Assembly (NCBI GenBank): GCA_944472155.2
Contig: OX235279.1
Location: 157,688,199 to 157,752,198 of the forward strand
Length of the DNA: 64,000 bases
Reading direction: 5' to 3'
DNA from: Trichobilharzia szidati
Taxonomy: Eukaryota; Platyhelminthes; Trematoda; Strigeidida; Schistosomatidae
The notes beneath the pieces were generated by a model. The model was not told the DNA's origin and did no database searches. It was given only the letters and a program-made list of their open reading frames with translations. Below, piece by piece: positions 1 to 11,930 of this stretch. Positions within the stretch are counted from its first letter, which is position 1; the number at the start of each line of letters is the position of its first letter. The translations under genes and the position numbers were made by a program.

Positions 1-299
1 GTGTTGCCGCAGAACTGGACTACTCCAACTCTTAGCTTAAAGATAGGGAGTGAAGTGGCTGAGTGCGTTAACCACATCCTTTATTTGCGAATTCGTATCA
101 ACCCTAATGGACTGAGTGACTGATTGCTGACGGAATCTCTGAATGGATACGAAAGGCTGGTGTGCCATTTGCCAACTTACGTCATCTCTGATGTGGATGG
201 GATATCCGACTATCGATCTAAGGACGGGTGCACTGCTCAGCAGTTGACCGTGTGTTCATTTGTGGTTATGAGACATGGCCATTGAAGGTGGTAGATATG
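1..299 (+). repeat. LINE-B RT 3' fragment; first copy of a perfect direct repeat
   Basis: These bases are identical to 4652-4950 as far as I can read. In broken frames they encode the post-catalytic part of the LINE-B reverse transcriptase (compare 2960-3250: a QDWTTPTP-like stretch, GSEVVEH-like and ETWPL-like segments). Identity stops sharply at 299/4950. The simplest reading is the end of an upstream tandem copy of a roughly 4.65-kb unit; the first part of that copy lies outside the window. Confidence 0.75.
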
Positions 300-344
300 A
301 AAGGTGACTTGCATTTCTACGGTGTTCAGAGCTACAAGCTTTTA

Positions 345-660
345 TAAATTTCATTCAGCCAGTATACGATGACGTCACGTGCCAAGTTATTCACAACAGA
401 AAACTCCGCGAAGCACCTGAAGTGAATAGAGGAATAATACGAGTCTACCATCACCGACGATTCTCTTGATTTTGGTGGATCGCATTATGCAACAGACTGT
501 CTTAGGTGGTAGTGTGAAGAGGGGCATGTGTTGGACTGACAGAAAGTTTGTGAGGATCGTGAAGCCACTTGAAGGTGATGGCAAAGGGAGGAGTATAATC
601 TAGATGTGTCTCTGAAGCGTTATGTCCCACTTGGAACACAAGGAAGGGATAGTAATCGTC
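345..660 (+). mobile_element. LINE-A (RTE-like) fragment, internally deleted
   Basis: The start matches the LINE-A segment between RT motifs A and B (a YDDVTCQVIHNRKL-like peptide, then remnants of the VDWIMRQT segment in shifted frames). It then jumps to the 3' end of the element, where 'cccacttggaacacaagga' matches the tails at about 25670 and 44910. The FADD and thumb regions are missing. It is a dead, internally deleted copy. Confidence 0.65.
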
Positions 661-1698
661 TTAGCAATAGTAGTGTTCTTAAGTAGAGCAACCTGTCTAA
701 ATAGTTTCTCAGACTTAAAAAAAACCCACTTAGAGTGATGAAATGGTGTATCATTCTGATCAGAGTAATGTAAAGTTGATCGTGTAGGCTGTAAATAATT
801 ATTTCCAAATCTCCATTTACGCATTTAGAAGAAACGACATATTGAGTGAAGAAATATATTCATTTTCAATCAGTTCCTCATCATCAACTCTACACCAATA
901 TATAGTTTCTGCATCAAAATTATTTTACTAATCAAGTGGTTATTTTGGTTAATTAGTTTTAGGTATAGGCGGGGGTGAAATTAAGAGGTTAAAGGTAAAT
1001 GTTAGTAACAAGAAATCTGAGTTTTAAAAGAGGGGTGAAAATTAATTATGGAATTCAAGATAAGTTGATTCTTAGGCGTTGGCAACAAGTTGACTTTGGC
1101 TTGTACCTAATGAGTATGTTGCCTGATAAGTAGGAACTAATTTGATTGTAGGATAGGTTGTGACCACTCAATTATTCAACCTTCTATAGACTAATCCTGC
1201 AACATTATCACTTTTAAAGTTGTATGAAGATAAGCTTCTTGTTAGCTGTGATTTGTTTTGTATTCACAGCTACAAATCTTCCGTAACAGCCAATGAATTT
1301 CTGAAGATTTTCTCAAGAATCATTAATCCTTTTTCCAATTTCCTAATAGAGCATATTTTTCTGTCTCTGGAAGGCAGTGCTTTTACATGTGGCCATTTAT
1401 AATTGATTGGAGAAAAACGACTGAAATTTAAGGGCTATCCATCACAGGTTGACTTGTTGTGTCTTTGAAGGCTTTCATCTTCTAGACGCTGCACAACTCG
1501 CTGTCAAGAAAATGAAACTTCCCATTACTTCTGTCTACCATGGTATAGTCAATATTTCCATATGCGTCACTGAATAGCCTAAGTAGGTAGGATGCTTGGC
1601 TCGTATGGTTGTATACTACTTATGTGTCGTCAATATATTCACAATGAGAAGTTGTTCCATCGATTGCACACACAAGCTTCATTCTCTCACAGACGTAA
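661..1698. other. Unassigned AT-rich interval
   Basis: I recognise no coding region, RNA gene or repeat family here. Short open frames (for example 1220-1402) show no family-like pattern. Confidence 0.4.
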
Positions 1699-3884
1699 AA
1701 TAGACTGTGTGACTGGCCTCAAGCAGTTATTCCCCGTGCTTCATACGAACTGATTGACGCAAGAGGACTGATTCCAGCGAGCTCCGACTATGATGAGGAG
1801 CGAAAGGTACTTGAACTAAAACTAACAAAAAGTCTTCGCAACGACCGCGAACAGTGGAGGGCGACAAAAGCGAAAGAGATGGAAAAGGCATCGGCGATTG
1901 GCAACACCAGCCAACTATTTAGGCTTAACAGGGAAACAGGTGGCAAAAGGCAAATGATAAGTGAAACAATCTTGGAGAAAAATGGCACCATAACTAGCTC
2001 CCAGGAACGCTGGAAAGAGCACTATGAGGAGCAGTTTAATTGGCCTACAGCCACACTTAACCTGCTGAACATCCAACACCTCCCTGAATGGGATATAGAC
2101 ACAGGTCCTCCTTCCTTAACTGAGGTTACTAAAGCTGTCACTAATCTGAAACAAGGCAAAGCAGCGGGACCTAATGGAATGACTCCAGAGGTATTTAAGT
2201 ACGGTGGAGACAGTTTAATGTCTGCATTAACTGAGGTTCTAGGCAGCGTCTGGGAATCAGAGGAAGTCCCATCGGGTTGGTGTAAGTCCCTGATTATCCC
2301 GATATACAAGAAGGGAGACAAGTCTTTCTGTGATAATCACAGAGGGATTAGCTTGACTAATATAGTATCTAAAGTCCTAGGCTCAATAATCATGCGTAGA
2401 CTAAGTGGTGCTCGGGACGCAAAAACACGAGAAAACCAGGCAGGCTTCAGACCAGGAAGAGGGTGTATTGATCATACCTTCACCCTCCGACAGATTCTAG
2501 AACATAGGCATTCCTACCGGCGTCCAACAATCATTATATTTCTTGACCTAAAGGCGGCATTCGATTCTGTCGACCGAGAGGTTCTCTGGCGATGCTTGGC
2601 TGTCAAGGGAATGTCGAGAAAATACATTGCACTGATTAAGGCACTCTACTCGTACTCATGCATCCAAGTGAGGGCTTACGGCGAGTTGTCATCTGAAGTG
2701 GTGACGATTAGTGGCGTCCGTCAGGGATGCCCACTCTCCCCATTTCTATTCAACTTCATCATAGATGTACTAATGGACTAAACCCTAACTGACTTCAGCG
2801 ACTCAGGGATTGACTTGCTACCAGGGAATAATCTCGTTGACTTAGAATATACAGACGATATAGTCCTTCTAGGCGAGGACGCTGACAAAATGCAGAGTCT
2901 TCTGAACACCTTGAGCTGCAATCTACGAATATTTGGCGTGCGATTCGCTCCCGCCAAATGTAAGATGATTTTACAGGATTGGACTACACCGACTCCTAGA
3001 TTAGAAATAGGAAGTGAAGTGGTAGAGCACGTTGACTGCTTCACTTACTTGGGAAGTATCATCAGCCCCAACGGGTTGATCTCTGACGAAATCTCAGCAC
3101 GAATACAGAGGGCTAGTTTCGCATATGCCAGTTCACGCCGTCTCTGGCGTAGACGTGATATCCGACTATCGACCAAAGGGCGTGTGTACTGCTCATCAGT
3201 CCGCTCCGTCCTCCTTTATGGCTGTGAGACCTGGCCATTGAGAGTGGAGGACATGAAACGATTATCTGTGTTCCATCATAGGTGTCTGCGTTCTATCTCC
3301 CGTGTGAAGTGGTATAATAAGGTGAGCAATATTGAGGTTAGGCGTTGAGTGCTAGGTAAGGAGGGGAAATCAATCGACGAGGCTGTGAAGTACTACATCG
3401 ACTGAGATGGTTAGGACATGTGTTACGTATGTCTAGTCATCGCCTTCCTCGACGGGCAATGTTAGCTGACATAGGGTCAGGCTGGAAAAGAGCCAGTGGC
3501 AGTCAAACGAAAACATGGCACCAGTCAATGAAATCTATAACAGTTAGTCTAAGCCACGTCGGAAGGTGTAGACTTCCTGGTTGAGGTCCTCGGGACGGTA
3601 AAAACCAATGGTTGGAAACAATTGGTGACATGGCTCAAAATCGTTCTCATTGATGACTGGCGCAGATGCATCCACTCCTTGTGACTTATGATTTCCAATT
3701 AAACTGTTTTGTTCTTCGTTATTACTATTCCTTTGTCTCCCACCTCTGTTTACTGTCTCTAATATGCATTTCTCCTACTTTCTTCTCTTTCTTTGTGTGC
3801 TACATGGAGTGTGGCGACTTGAACTGCCGCACATATGTGCAAAGTTCTATGTCGAAAACCGACCGACCGACCGTGCTGTAAGGT
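1699..3884 (+). mobile_element. LINE-B: RTE-like non-LTR retrotransposon, RT half, 5' truncated
   Basis: This non-LTR reverse transcriptase copy resembles the SR2/SjR2 elements of schistosomes (from memory). The frame is open from 1699. Visible blocks are KQGKAAGPNG (about 2150), YKKGDKSFCDNHRGISLTN (about 2305-2361), QAGFRPGRGC, motif A FLDLKAAFDSVD (about 2540), and motif B SGVRQGCPLSPFLF (about 2710). Motif C reads EYTDDIVL (about 2848). No endonuclease domain is seen upstream, so the 5' half is missing. In-frame stops fall at 2779-2781 and 3346-3348, with a frameshift near 3395. The C-terminal RLRWLGHVLRM-like zone continues in the new frame to about 3655. The 3' tail ends in repeated 'gacc' units near 3850-3872. 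Confidence 0.85.
1879..3348 (+). pseudogene. LINE-B reverse transcriptase coding region, broken
   Basis: A polymerase for target-primed reverse transcription. The frame from 1879 runs to a TAA at 2779, just after motif B, and continues in the same frame to a TGA at 3346. So one stop codon separates motifs A/B from motif C. The motif C box is YTDD, whereas YADD or FADD is usual, which suggests decay although the two aspartates are kept. The frame is actually open from 1699; Met-1879 is only the first ATG. Almost certainly non-functional as it stands. Confidence 0.8.
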
Positions 3885-4155
3885 GACGCAACATTAATGC
3901 TCTAGTGTTTCAGGTATTTCGGGGGAAATCAGCCTACATGCTGTTTGGGAAACAGCGAAGTACTAACCACACAAGCTCATCTTCTTAATCACAAAAAGCT
4001 TTCCCTCATAGTCAGTCAATTTGGCTATCTAGTGCAATATCATTTTTACTCCTGCAGGTTTACATAAATATCGCAACCGTTCGGACTCATATCATCATAA
4101 AGGCAGTCATTTATTTTCATGCTTTTACTTCTGAGTGAAATATAGGGCTCCGTGT
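3885..4155. other. Unassigned interval
   Basis: No gene or repeat recognised. Confidence 0.35.
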
Positions 4156-4345
4156 TTAAATTTTCAGTAGCTGTGGTGCTGTTTCTACTGGGCAGAGTCG
4201 CTAGCCCCATATTACGTTTTTCCCGAGCTCATTATTGGCTAGTAAACTAAGTGGTGTCTAAAAGTGCGTCGGTCGAGAATCGAACCCCGGACCACAAGCA
4301 GGGTTGACCAACATCCTACCATTAAACCACTGGCTATGGCACTCT
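4156..4345 (-). mobile_element. tRNA-derived SINE (SINE-C type)
   Basis: On the minus strand a tRNA-like head carries an A-box-like 'tggtttaatggtaggatg' and a B-box-like 'ggttcgattc' (around 4275-4345). The body and tail follow at lower coordinates, including a 'ggggctagcgactctgccca' block (about 4190-4210). Related blocks are at 7760-7930 and 47690-47760. It sits directly against a LINE-B fragment. Confidence 0.6.
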
Positions 4346-5536
4346 ACTCGAACTAACACAACCGTGAAGGAGCTTATCGAGACTTGTCTTCTGAAGTATT
4401 GACAACCAGTGATTTCCGTCAGGAGGCCCATTATCCCCATTTTAGTTAAATTTCATCATAGATACAGCGATAGAAATGACCCTAGCTGATTGTAGCGATT
4501 CGCTTGTTATCAGGCAACAATCTGATCGATTAAGACTGTGTGAATGATGTCGTCCTCCCTGTTGAAGAAGCTGACAAAATGCAGTCTTCGGAATACTTTG
4601 AGCAGAAATCCTCAAATGTTTGGCGTGTAACTGGTTCCTGCCAAATGTGAGGTGTTGCCGCAGAACTGGACTACTCCAACTCTTAGCTTAAAGATAGGGA
4701 GTGAAGTGGCTGAGTGCGTTAACCACATCCTTTATTTGCGAATTCGTATCAACCCTAATGGACTGAGTGACTGATTGCTGACGGAATCTCTGAATGGATA
4801 CGAAAGGCTGGTGTGCCATTTGCCAACTTACGTCATCTCTGATGTGGATGGGATATCCGACTATCGATCTAAGGACGGGTGCACTGCTCAGCAGTTGACC
4901 GTGTGTTCATTTGTGGTTATGAGACATGGCCATTGAAGGTGGTAGATATGGAAAGATTCTTGTCTTAGAACGCAAACATCTGTAGTCAATCTCCTATATG
5001 AAGTTGTATGATGTGGTGAGAAGTATTGTGGTTAGACGTAGAGTGTTAAATAAGGAGGGAAATTCAGTCAATTCGATTGTGATGCTATATCGGTTGAGAT
5101 GTTGCGCTTGCCGAGCCACTCTTTTCCTGGTCGCGTGATATTAGTTTACGTATGATTACGATGTCACACAAATTTGCATAGAAGGGATCAAATCAAATTA
5201 TGACGTCTATTCATGAAGAGCTCGACTGTTGAGTGGAGCCATTGACGCTGAGAAATCCAAAGTGCCTAAATGACTAGTACTTTCGGGATCCCAAAGACTA
5301 ATAACAAGACTATTGGTGAAATTGTTGAAAATCGTTCTGAACGGCACTGGCACATTCACTATCTGTAAACTCTTAGATCCGCTATATTCTCACCACTTTC
5401 TCTGTTATACCTTTTCCCTCCACATTCACGTTCCTTTTAGTTTCTTGGTTTTTTATTTTCGTTTCCTGCACATTTTAGTGATATGATGTATGGCAACTTG
5501 AATGGTTGCAAAGTTCTACGTTGAAAAATTAATCAT
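4346..5536 (+). mobile_element. LINE-B fragment, heavily decayed
   Basis: Homologous to 2640-3884 in order: the post-motif-A region, motif B remnants (cgtcaggaggcccattatccc), a decayed motif C region, the 4652-4950 block repeated at 1-299, then the C-terminal and 3' tail ('ggcaacttgaatggttgcaa', 'gttctacgttgaaaa'). Many stops and frameshifts. Confidence 0.7.
4652..4950 (+). repeat. Second copy of the 299-bp perfect direct repeat
   Basis: Identical to 1-299 as far as I can read. The sequences diverge immediately at 300 and 4951. Both lie in decayed LINE-B sequence, so identity of two old copies implies recent duplication, not two independent insertions. Confidence 0.85.
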
Positions 5537-5539
5537 ATT

Positions 5540-7640
5540 ATTATTCTCTTGGGTTCCGAGTGGAACATAGGGCTTCAACAACACATATCCACTTTGTTCT
5601 ATTTTGTCCTGTCCCCTTAAGCTGGGTCCACGATTGCTCTAACTCTCTCATCTCCTCCAACTCCCACAATCTCCTGTGTGTCTACCTCACACCGACGAAC
5701 CACTTTTCGCTTTCGATTTGGATTCCACTCAGTGGTGTGACGCGAGATGTCGTTTGACGGCCTCCTCAATGTATTCTCAGTCCATCTCCATTTTCTCACA
5801 TATATTTGTTGAGCAATCCGCTCTTCGTTGGTTTGTTCCCAGTCAGCCAGAGTTACTTGTTGCTAACTCTTTCTGGCTGGCCATCTGATCATCAGTATGC
5901 AGTCAGAGAAGAGAGCTGTTGATAAAAGACTGTAGTATCCCGTTGGAAATACTTTTCGTGACGCGCTGGCCAAGTTTCTGAGACACATGGAAGAACTGAC
6001 TGACGTGAAATTGGTGTTGAAAATCCGAATCTTGCCGTTTATTCTGAGTGAGTGCAGAAGATTTGCAAAATGATTTCAGACTTGTGGAGGTGTATGTTGC
6101 CTTTCCGATTCTGGTTGACTGACTGGCTGGCTTTGACATCTTCATCCGTTCCGCTGGCTATGATCGAAACTATGCTTTCTAGATAAGTTGGTGAAGTGAC
6201 CTCTTTCAAGTTTCTCATGTTGATGGTGGTTGGTGCTGGTTGTTGTTTCTGTTGTTGTTGTCTTCATCACCTCCGTCTTCTCTATGTTCACTTAGGGTCG
6301 TGTCTTCGCTGCCTGTCTCTTCAGTCAGTTTGTTGGTTTTCCGCTGTAAGACAATGAGCTTTTGTGTGACATTAGACATAAATTTTATTTATTATAGCTT
6401 GATTCCACACTGTATTTTGGTACAACTATGGAATTTTCATCATGTGATATGAGTAGCCCAAATTTAGCAGGCCGACCATCGATATTGGGTGTGCATTGGC
6501 CGCAGATTGAACACCGGACCATATGCGAGCGTCCTAACCGCTGAGGTCCCTTTAAGCTGCAGCCGGTTCTGACTTAATTGCTAATGTGTCACCGAATTGT
6601 CTTTCCTAACACTACTGTTCACTTCCTTTATTCACTCCACTGTAGGTTAAATTCATCTTCTCCTTCCGTTGCCCATTTTTTGCACTGGTTCATCTGTTTC
6701 TCCACCACTCTCTCCTCCAGGTGTCGCTTCCAGGTGTCCATGGAGAGCCATTCCTTCCTTAAACGGTTGCATTCAGTACCACTTTTGGAGAGTTCTGACG
6801 TTCTTCCACACAGATTCCCTCGGTGATGCTACTTAGTGTCTTCGACTTTGCTCTGAAAGCTTCACTAAAGGTGTCTTTTGTAGTTTCATATTTCAGTTTC
6901 TGAGTGTTGAGCTTGAATTGTGGTCTGCCTTCAGCTGCTTTGAAGGCTTTTAACTTCACATTGAAGGTTCCTTGAACTAGATGATGGTTTTAGCTCACAT
7001 CTGCTCCTCTTCTATATATTGTTCTCAAAAGGCTTCTTCTTCATTTTCGTCAGACTAAGGTGAAATCTATCTGATTCTTGGTGTATCCATCAGGTGGGAC
7101 TCATGTTTCTTTGTGCTTGTACTTACTGTCTGCAGTCACCGCATCACCGATGTCCAAAACGTTTGTGAAGAGTTATCCGTTCCCACTCATTTCACCGTGA
7201 TAAGTTTCTCTCCTGTGTTGTCTACTCCTAGTTTGACTTGCATTCATATCACCCATCAGGATTTGGATGATGCCTTCTGGTTGTAGTCTTTTCCAATACT
7301 GTTTGCTCTAGAGATGGTCCTTCTTCTCTTGATTTGCATTGATTGTGAACGCATAGCATTGGATAATTTTAACTTTCTTACCTTTTGAGTTGAATCTTGC
7401 TGTTATTAACCTGCAGCAGATAAGTCCCCAATCATGGTAACCACTCCGTCGGTGTGTTCGTGGTTGTCGTCTGGGTGAACCTAGTAGATTATTGGCTCTC
7501 CAGTTACCAATTTAATGAGTCTACTTCCATTCCATCTGCGCTCACAGATTCCTAGCACTTCTGTGCCGTATATCCTCATCTCTTTGGCCATCTGATCTGC
7601 CTTCCCGGCCTGCTTCAAATATTTTGAGGACATTCCATTT
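5540..7640 (-). mobile_element. LINE-A (RTE-like) copy with RT core deleted, interrupted by a SINE
   Basis: The 3' end is at about 5540 (reverse complement of the tail gttccactcggaacccaaga plus short AAT repeats). The C-terminal and thumb part occupies 5560-6380. A SINE follows (about 6382-6550), then the EN-RT linker (6640-6960) and the AP-endonuclease domain (about 7000-7600; includes an ILMGDMNA-like segment on the minus strand). The catalytic RT motifs between linker and thumb are absent. The 5810-6360 part is nearly identical to 33905-34480. Confidence 0.75.
6382..6550 (-). mobile_element. SINE-A (tRNA-derived) inserted in LINE-A
   Basis: The minus-strand copy matches the SINE at 53025-53223: tRNA-like head with B-box-like 'ccggtgttcaatc', the conserved 'cgatatTGGGTG'-type junction, and the tail 'tgtggaatcaagctata'. 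Other copies are at 27193-27384 and 36550-36737. The extreme 5' head is missing. Confidence 0.7.
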
Positions 7641-7724
7641 TCCCATTCACATTTTTCCCTTGATAGACATAAGACATATCGCTGACTGGCCTCTCGTTTC
7701 TCCTAATCCAGTGATGAATAAGTT

Positions 7725-7930
7725 TATCTTTTATTTTTTCGTTGTGATTTGAGGTTTCTGTAGCGACTGGAGTGATTTTCCTGAGTAGGGTCGCTGGCCC
7801 CACACCCAACCTTCCCTCTTTTCCAAACTAGTAATCTAGGCGATGTTTGGGGGAGAGCTGTGAAACGGGAATCAGACCTGTAACCACCACATGACTGGTT
7901 GGCGAGCATTATATCATATCCCTGGCACAT
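7725..7930 (-). mobile_element. tRNA-derived SINE (SINE-C type)
   Basis: The minus-strand head near 7870-7930 has an A-box-like 'atataatgctcgccaacc' and a B-box-like 'caggtctgattcccg'. The body contains 'tgtggggccagcgaccctac', shared with 4190-4210 and 47690-47710. The tail is AT-rich at about 7725. Confidence 0.6.
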
Positions 7931-7945
7931 GGTGTTCAAATATGA

Positions 7946-8394
7946 TTCATATCACCTTGTTGCGGTAAGTGATTCTCCGAAATCATTAGCATACAGCTTT
8001 CATCACTCCACATCTTCACTGTTTATGTCTACGTGGTCAAGCATCTTGGCCACTTAGGATGTCATATTACTTCCTTTTGTTCGTGCATACACCCTAGCTG
8101 GTTAAACAGATATCACCGCTCTACAATTCTGACCCCCAAATATATTTCGTATTTTGAACGATAAGTTTGTTGTCTTGATTTGACTCTGGTCTAATTAGAA
8201 AAAGAACTTTTGTAGTTGGAGGATAAACACTTTTATATACAGAGTATCTTGATTATCCATCAACATACTTCAGTCTACCATAACGTAGTTCTTCTTCATT
8301 CATTGAATTGATTGTACAGTTTAACAAATATTCTACAAAGTTGCTGATTCATTGATCCTACTGCAACTGTATGACACTGATGTAATATCACTTA
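7946..8394. other. Unassigned interval
   Basis: Nothing recognisable beyond AT-rich sequence. Confidence 0.35.
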
Positions 8395-8575
8395 CAGAAC
8401 CATTCAAAATCAGCAGTCGCTACTGGGTTGCTGTTTCTTTCTAATGTGCAATTCTTCAACATTACACGCCGATGACCCCACCCCTGGGCATAGAACCCCG
8501 GCTCTTGAAGTTATGAGACAAGCTTACTGACTATTCAACCACTGGGACGGAACCCAGTGGTGCATGAAATCCAAC
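8395..8575 (-). mobile_element. Sm-alpha-like SINE fragment, decayed hammerhead region
   Basis: On the minus strand a B-box-like 'ggggttctatgcc' is followed by a segment whose order matches a decayed hammerhead ('gttgaagaa...' then 'gaaacagcaaccca'). It faces a plus-strand relative at 8600-8835. I take it as the minus half of an inverted pair. Confidence 0.45.
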
Positions 8576-8599
8576 TTCTACCAATTCACAACATACATG

Positions 8600-8835
8600 T
8601 CACCACTGCTAACCAGTGATATCGTCTCTTAACTCTCCTCATGGACTACTCAATTCCATCTCAGTGACTGAATGGTCAATAATCTCACTTCGTAATCTGA
8701 AGGTACTGAGTTCTAGCTCTAACGATGGAGTTATGGGCGCGTACTGATGAAGAAGCTCAAGCTAAGATGAAACAGCTGTCAAAGACCGCCTGGTTTTTAG
8801 CGATTCTCCGACTGATATCGGCCCCTGACAACATC
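8600..8835 (+). mobile_element. Sm-alpha-like SINE with hammerhead-like motif
   Basis: A decayed tRNA-like head (about 8665-8730) is followed by a hammerhead-like block. CTGATGA lies at 8741-8747, then a short self-pairing 'agctcaagct', then GAAACAGCTGTC (about 8773-8784). In that last block ACA/TGT could form stem III before a GTC cleavage triplet. Stem I pairing is poor (only GGCG with CGCC further out), so this copy is probably inactive. Confidence 0.5.
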
Positions 8836-10689
8836 TGCACTGGAGTTAATCCAAATTCTTGAAGTTCTTATGTGAAGCAGTGGTCGTTGGGGGGGGGGCA
8901 TCGTATGATGCTAAAGTGGGTGCTCATCGATGGCAGTGGTTGGCAGCAGAGCTGTGACGAATGATTACTAGTCAGATAAAAGTGGTTGGACAATAGGATA
9001 GCTATTTCACTTGTTTGGTACGGACTGATTACTGGTACATCCTGATTCACTCAACTCACCGAAACACGAACTATTTCAAACCACATGAATTCTTTTTAGG
9101 TACTTGAGTAATCCTCTGTCTTTCTTTATTTTCACTCTGTTACCACCCATAGAAGATGATCACCTACTTTTGTAATTCCTACATTGATGGTTAGATGAAA
9201 TCAGGTGACTTGTAAGACTTATATGTCGTATGTTACTTCACCCCTCAAACGGTATTTTTGCAATTTTATCGTTCAAGGGTAATTGACAAAGTCTGATCAT
9301 CACCAAATGAAGAAACTCAGAAAGGCACTACTTAGAAATCACTACGCAGATAAGCCAACCTCTACAGGAAACGCGAAATATATGTTTCCCTTTCACTCGC
9401 CCTAAACAGCATTTTAGCGATAATGTCACATTTCACTGTACTTCTGTGGATGTTCACATTTACCTTAGCTAGGAATGACATATCGACCTCTGTCAACCGT
9501 ACATATTGCATAAATGATTATGAATTATCCAATTCGAGTGAGTCTGAAGATGGATGCCCAACATGATCCATCACTGAGGCGGGTAACAAAGTGCCTTTAA
9601 ACAATCGATACTATACAACAGACGTTTTGGCTCATGTATTTAAATTCTTTGAAACCTTAGGCATAACATAAACAAAGGCTGAAATGTGTTTTATTATTAT
9701 TATGCATTGTAAAATATTATTTGTTGTTGTTACACTGAACCTGCCTTAGTGATCCAGTTTTTTAAAATCAAGGTTGATTTTATGTAATAATATTTTCACC
9801 CGCATTTTTGCCTTATTCACCTCTTATTTGTAATTTTGACCCTACACATAAATTAACACTTTCATCTATATTTGATTTGATCTGTTTCAAGTCAATATTT
9901 CTACGTAATTCTAGTTTTACATTCATATTTTTATTGACATTATTATTATCGTCAAATGTAAGTGCCCTGTCAATTAATCCCCAGCCCCCATACTTGATGA
10001 AGAGTCAGTTACCTAAAAGGAATATTGTTTCTTCTCCAATATCAATCAGTCTTTTAACATTTCAATGGTCATCTTCAATCAATCAAAGTGTTCGTTTTCT
10101 TGGCGTTGCTATGCCCGATATTCCGATCGGTTGGTTGTCTGTTGTTTCATTTTCAACTGCCCAAAAACTTTCATTTCCTCTTCGCATTATCTCCTGCCTA
10201 TATTTCATATGCGGTTCCACGCCAAACTCGTCACTTCCTACTACTCGTGTTGCAGTCGGTGCCCTGCCTGGCATGTGATATCACCTCATGGTCTCCATCT
10301 CCATTTCCCTCAGCTAATTTCTTGATTGGGCAATGATTAAACTGTTGCCTAGTACGATAATTTTAGGTCAACTGTAATCACTTAAACAAAAACAACATTC
10401 TTCAATCCAGTTTTGAATTTCCCGAAATGTTTGGCCTCTGTTGACATGTTCAAACGCTTCGACGATGCCTGAGGATGAAATTTCAAGTAATCTGGTGAAT
10501 GATGATTAGCAGTGGCCTCCAGGATATGCTTTAGCGTCTGAACAATGGATAATGGGCTCGAGCCTCAGTGGGAACATCATTACTCGCTGGGAAATGCAAG
10601 TACATCCAGACGACGAGTCTCCAGTAAGACGAAATGTTCATTCTGGATTCTACTGCTCGTCACCATCCACCAAATTACTTCAAAAAACC
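8836..10689. other. Mostly unassigned sequence
   Basis: I see no confident gene. A plus-strand open frame at 9808-10278 is AT-rich and lacks any domain pattern. The opposite strand at 10080-10330 has weak resemblance to a decayed LINE-A C-terminus. A run of G occurs near 8890. Confidence 0.35.
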
Positions 10690-10835
10690 ATATTCACTTA
10701 AGTTATATATGTCCAAACCAAGTTCACTTTTAACAGTTTGAAAAAATCTGGGCATTGGGTATATGATATTCATCATAATAAAGGTTTTTTGTAATTCCCA
10801 ATGAATGAAAAACAAAACGATATTGTTTTTGGCTT
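10690..10835 (-). mobile_element. PLE terminal-repeat fragment
   Basis: The minus strand matches 57215-57350 in order: the 'aatatcgttttgtttttc' block, 'attcattgggaattac', then 'aaactgttaaaagtgaactt'. It stops before the region that is hammerhead-like in the other copies (54693-54740, 57173-57216). Confidence 0.55.
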
Positions 10836-10919
10836 AAATTTCATCAAAAAGGGATGAACTTAATATGTAAGCACTTGTGAGTAACTCGATTCTTGGTGTA
10901 TGTTTCGTGCGTCTTCTAA

Positions 10920-11215
10920 TCCTTATCAAACTCAATCAGACAACTTTACAATGTGATCACCAAGCCAGGAGACTGATCCTCAAGGTACACTTTACACAAA
11001 CATGTTTTAGATGACTGAGGGCTATCGACATGAAGACTTGGATTTCGTGCTTGTTGGTACTCGTCATCAAGGCTCGCACTCGTATCACTAAATTCTGCCA
11101 TCGGAGACACTACCACTGGAGTGTTCGAGCTCAAAATGATCACTTTTAAGACTTCAGGTGATACATTAGTTGGTCACTAGGGTGTAGCCAATGTCCTGTA
11201 TCTAGTCTTTAGATT
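10920..11215 (-). mobile_element. Decayed hammerhead SINE (351-bp family)
   Basis: The minus strand at about 11035-11075 reads ttgatgacgagtacc, then aacaagcacgaaat. This aligns with the hammerhead core of the 30.3-kb multimer, with a C-to-T change in the CTGATGA box and extra bases before stem II. Flanking pieces ('ccaatgtcctgtatctagtc') also belong to this family. Too decayed to be active. Confidence 0.55.
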
Positions 11216-11746
11216 TTCTGTCGCATGTATTTTATGGGAGTTTTAAAATCTAATCTAACTGAGAGGAGTGAGAGATTAATAACTGAGGTTTTATTTATCG
11301 AATCAACTGAAAATATGCCAAAACAGGAGTGATTAAACATATGTCCCAGACATCTGGAATATTCCACTACGCCTACGACGAGTAGTTTAGGAATAAACAA
11401 AACTACAAAACGAAAGTTCCCAAGTTGTGTAGAGTAACAAATGATGATATGATTATGTGTTCGAAACATAATTCAGTAAATAGTACGGTTTCACTGTGTG
11501 ATGTATCCAATAAATAAATTATAGGAGTCAATACATCTCAACAAAATATGTCTGAATCTTAAAAAAATTCTCAGTACTTCAATGTTTCCTTTATTTCCTT
11601 CCCCTGGTTGTCACATTTTAGATGATATTGGGATTTCGGTTTGTTCCTACTCGGTATCAACACTCACAAGCCGATCACTCGACTATTGTTGACACACACA
11701 CGTACACTCAAGAGAAGACAGAGAAAACTGACTCATTTGTGTAGGC

Positions 11747-11930
11747 ATAAAACTTGGGCACTGTGGTAGAGCGTAACTCCATTATGGATAAGATTTTATT
11801 TTGATAAGTCACAGTGTTACACAGTAATATTAACTGATGACGTTTCGAGCACAAAATATTGCTCATAATCATATCAAGTTACTCACACGACTTTTTTCCT
11901 TCATTTATATACATGCGTGGAATCGATTAG
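11747..11930 (-). mobile_element. PLE terminal repeat with hammerhead-like motif
   Basis: An inverted counterpart of 33185-33370. The minus-strand 11832-11880 has AACTTGAT and ATCAGTT as a possible stem I, GAGCA/TGCTC as stem II, then GAAAC followed directly by GTC. The CTGATGA box is degraded (atgatta). It contains the 'aaaacttgggcactgtgg' and 'ataagattttattttgat' blocks shared with 33.3, 36.2 and 61.7 kb. Confidence 0.65.

Noticed and set aside
9610..9645. 'aaaacgtc' on the minus strand as another PLE hammerhead
   Set aside because: No stem I or stem II pairing and no CTGATGA-like box nearby.
9808..10278. 156-codon open frame as a candidate gene
   Set aside because: No domain pattern, AT-driven composition, other frames open too, and the opposite strand has weak LINE-A resemblance.
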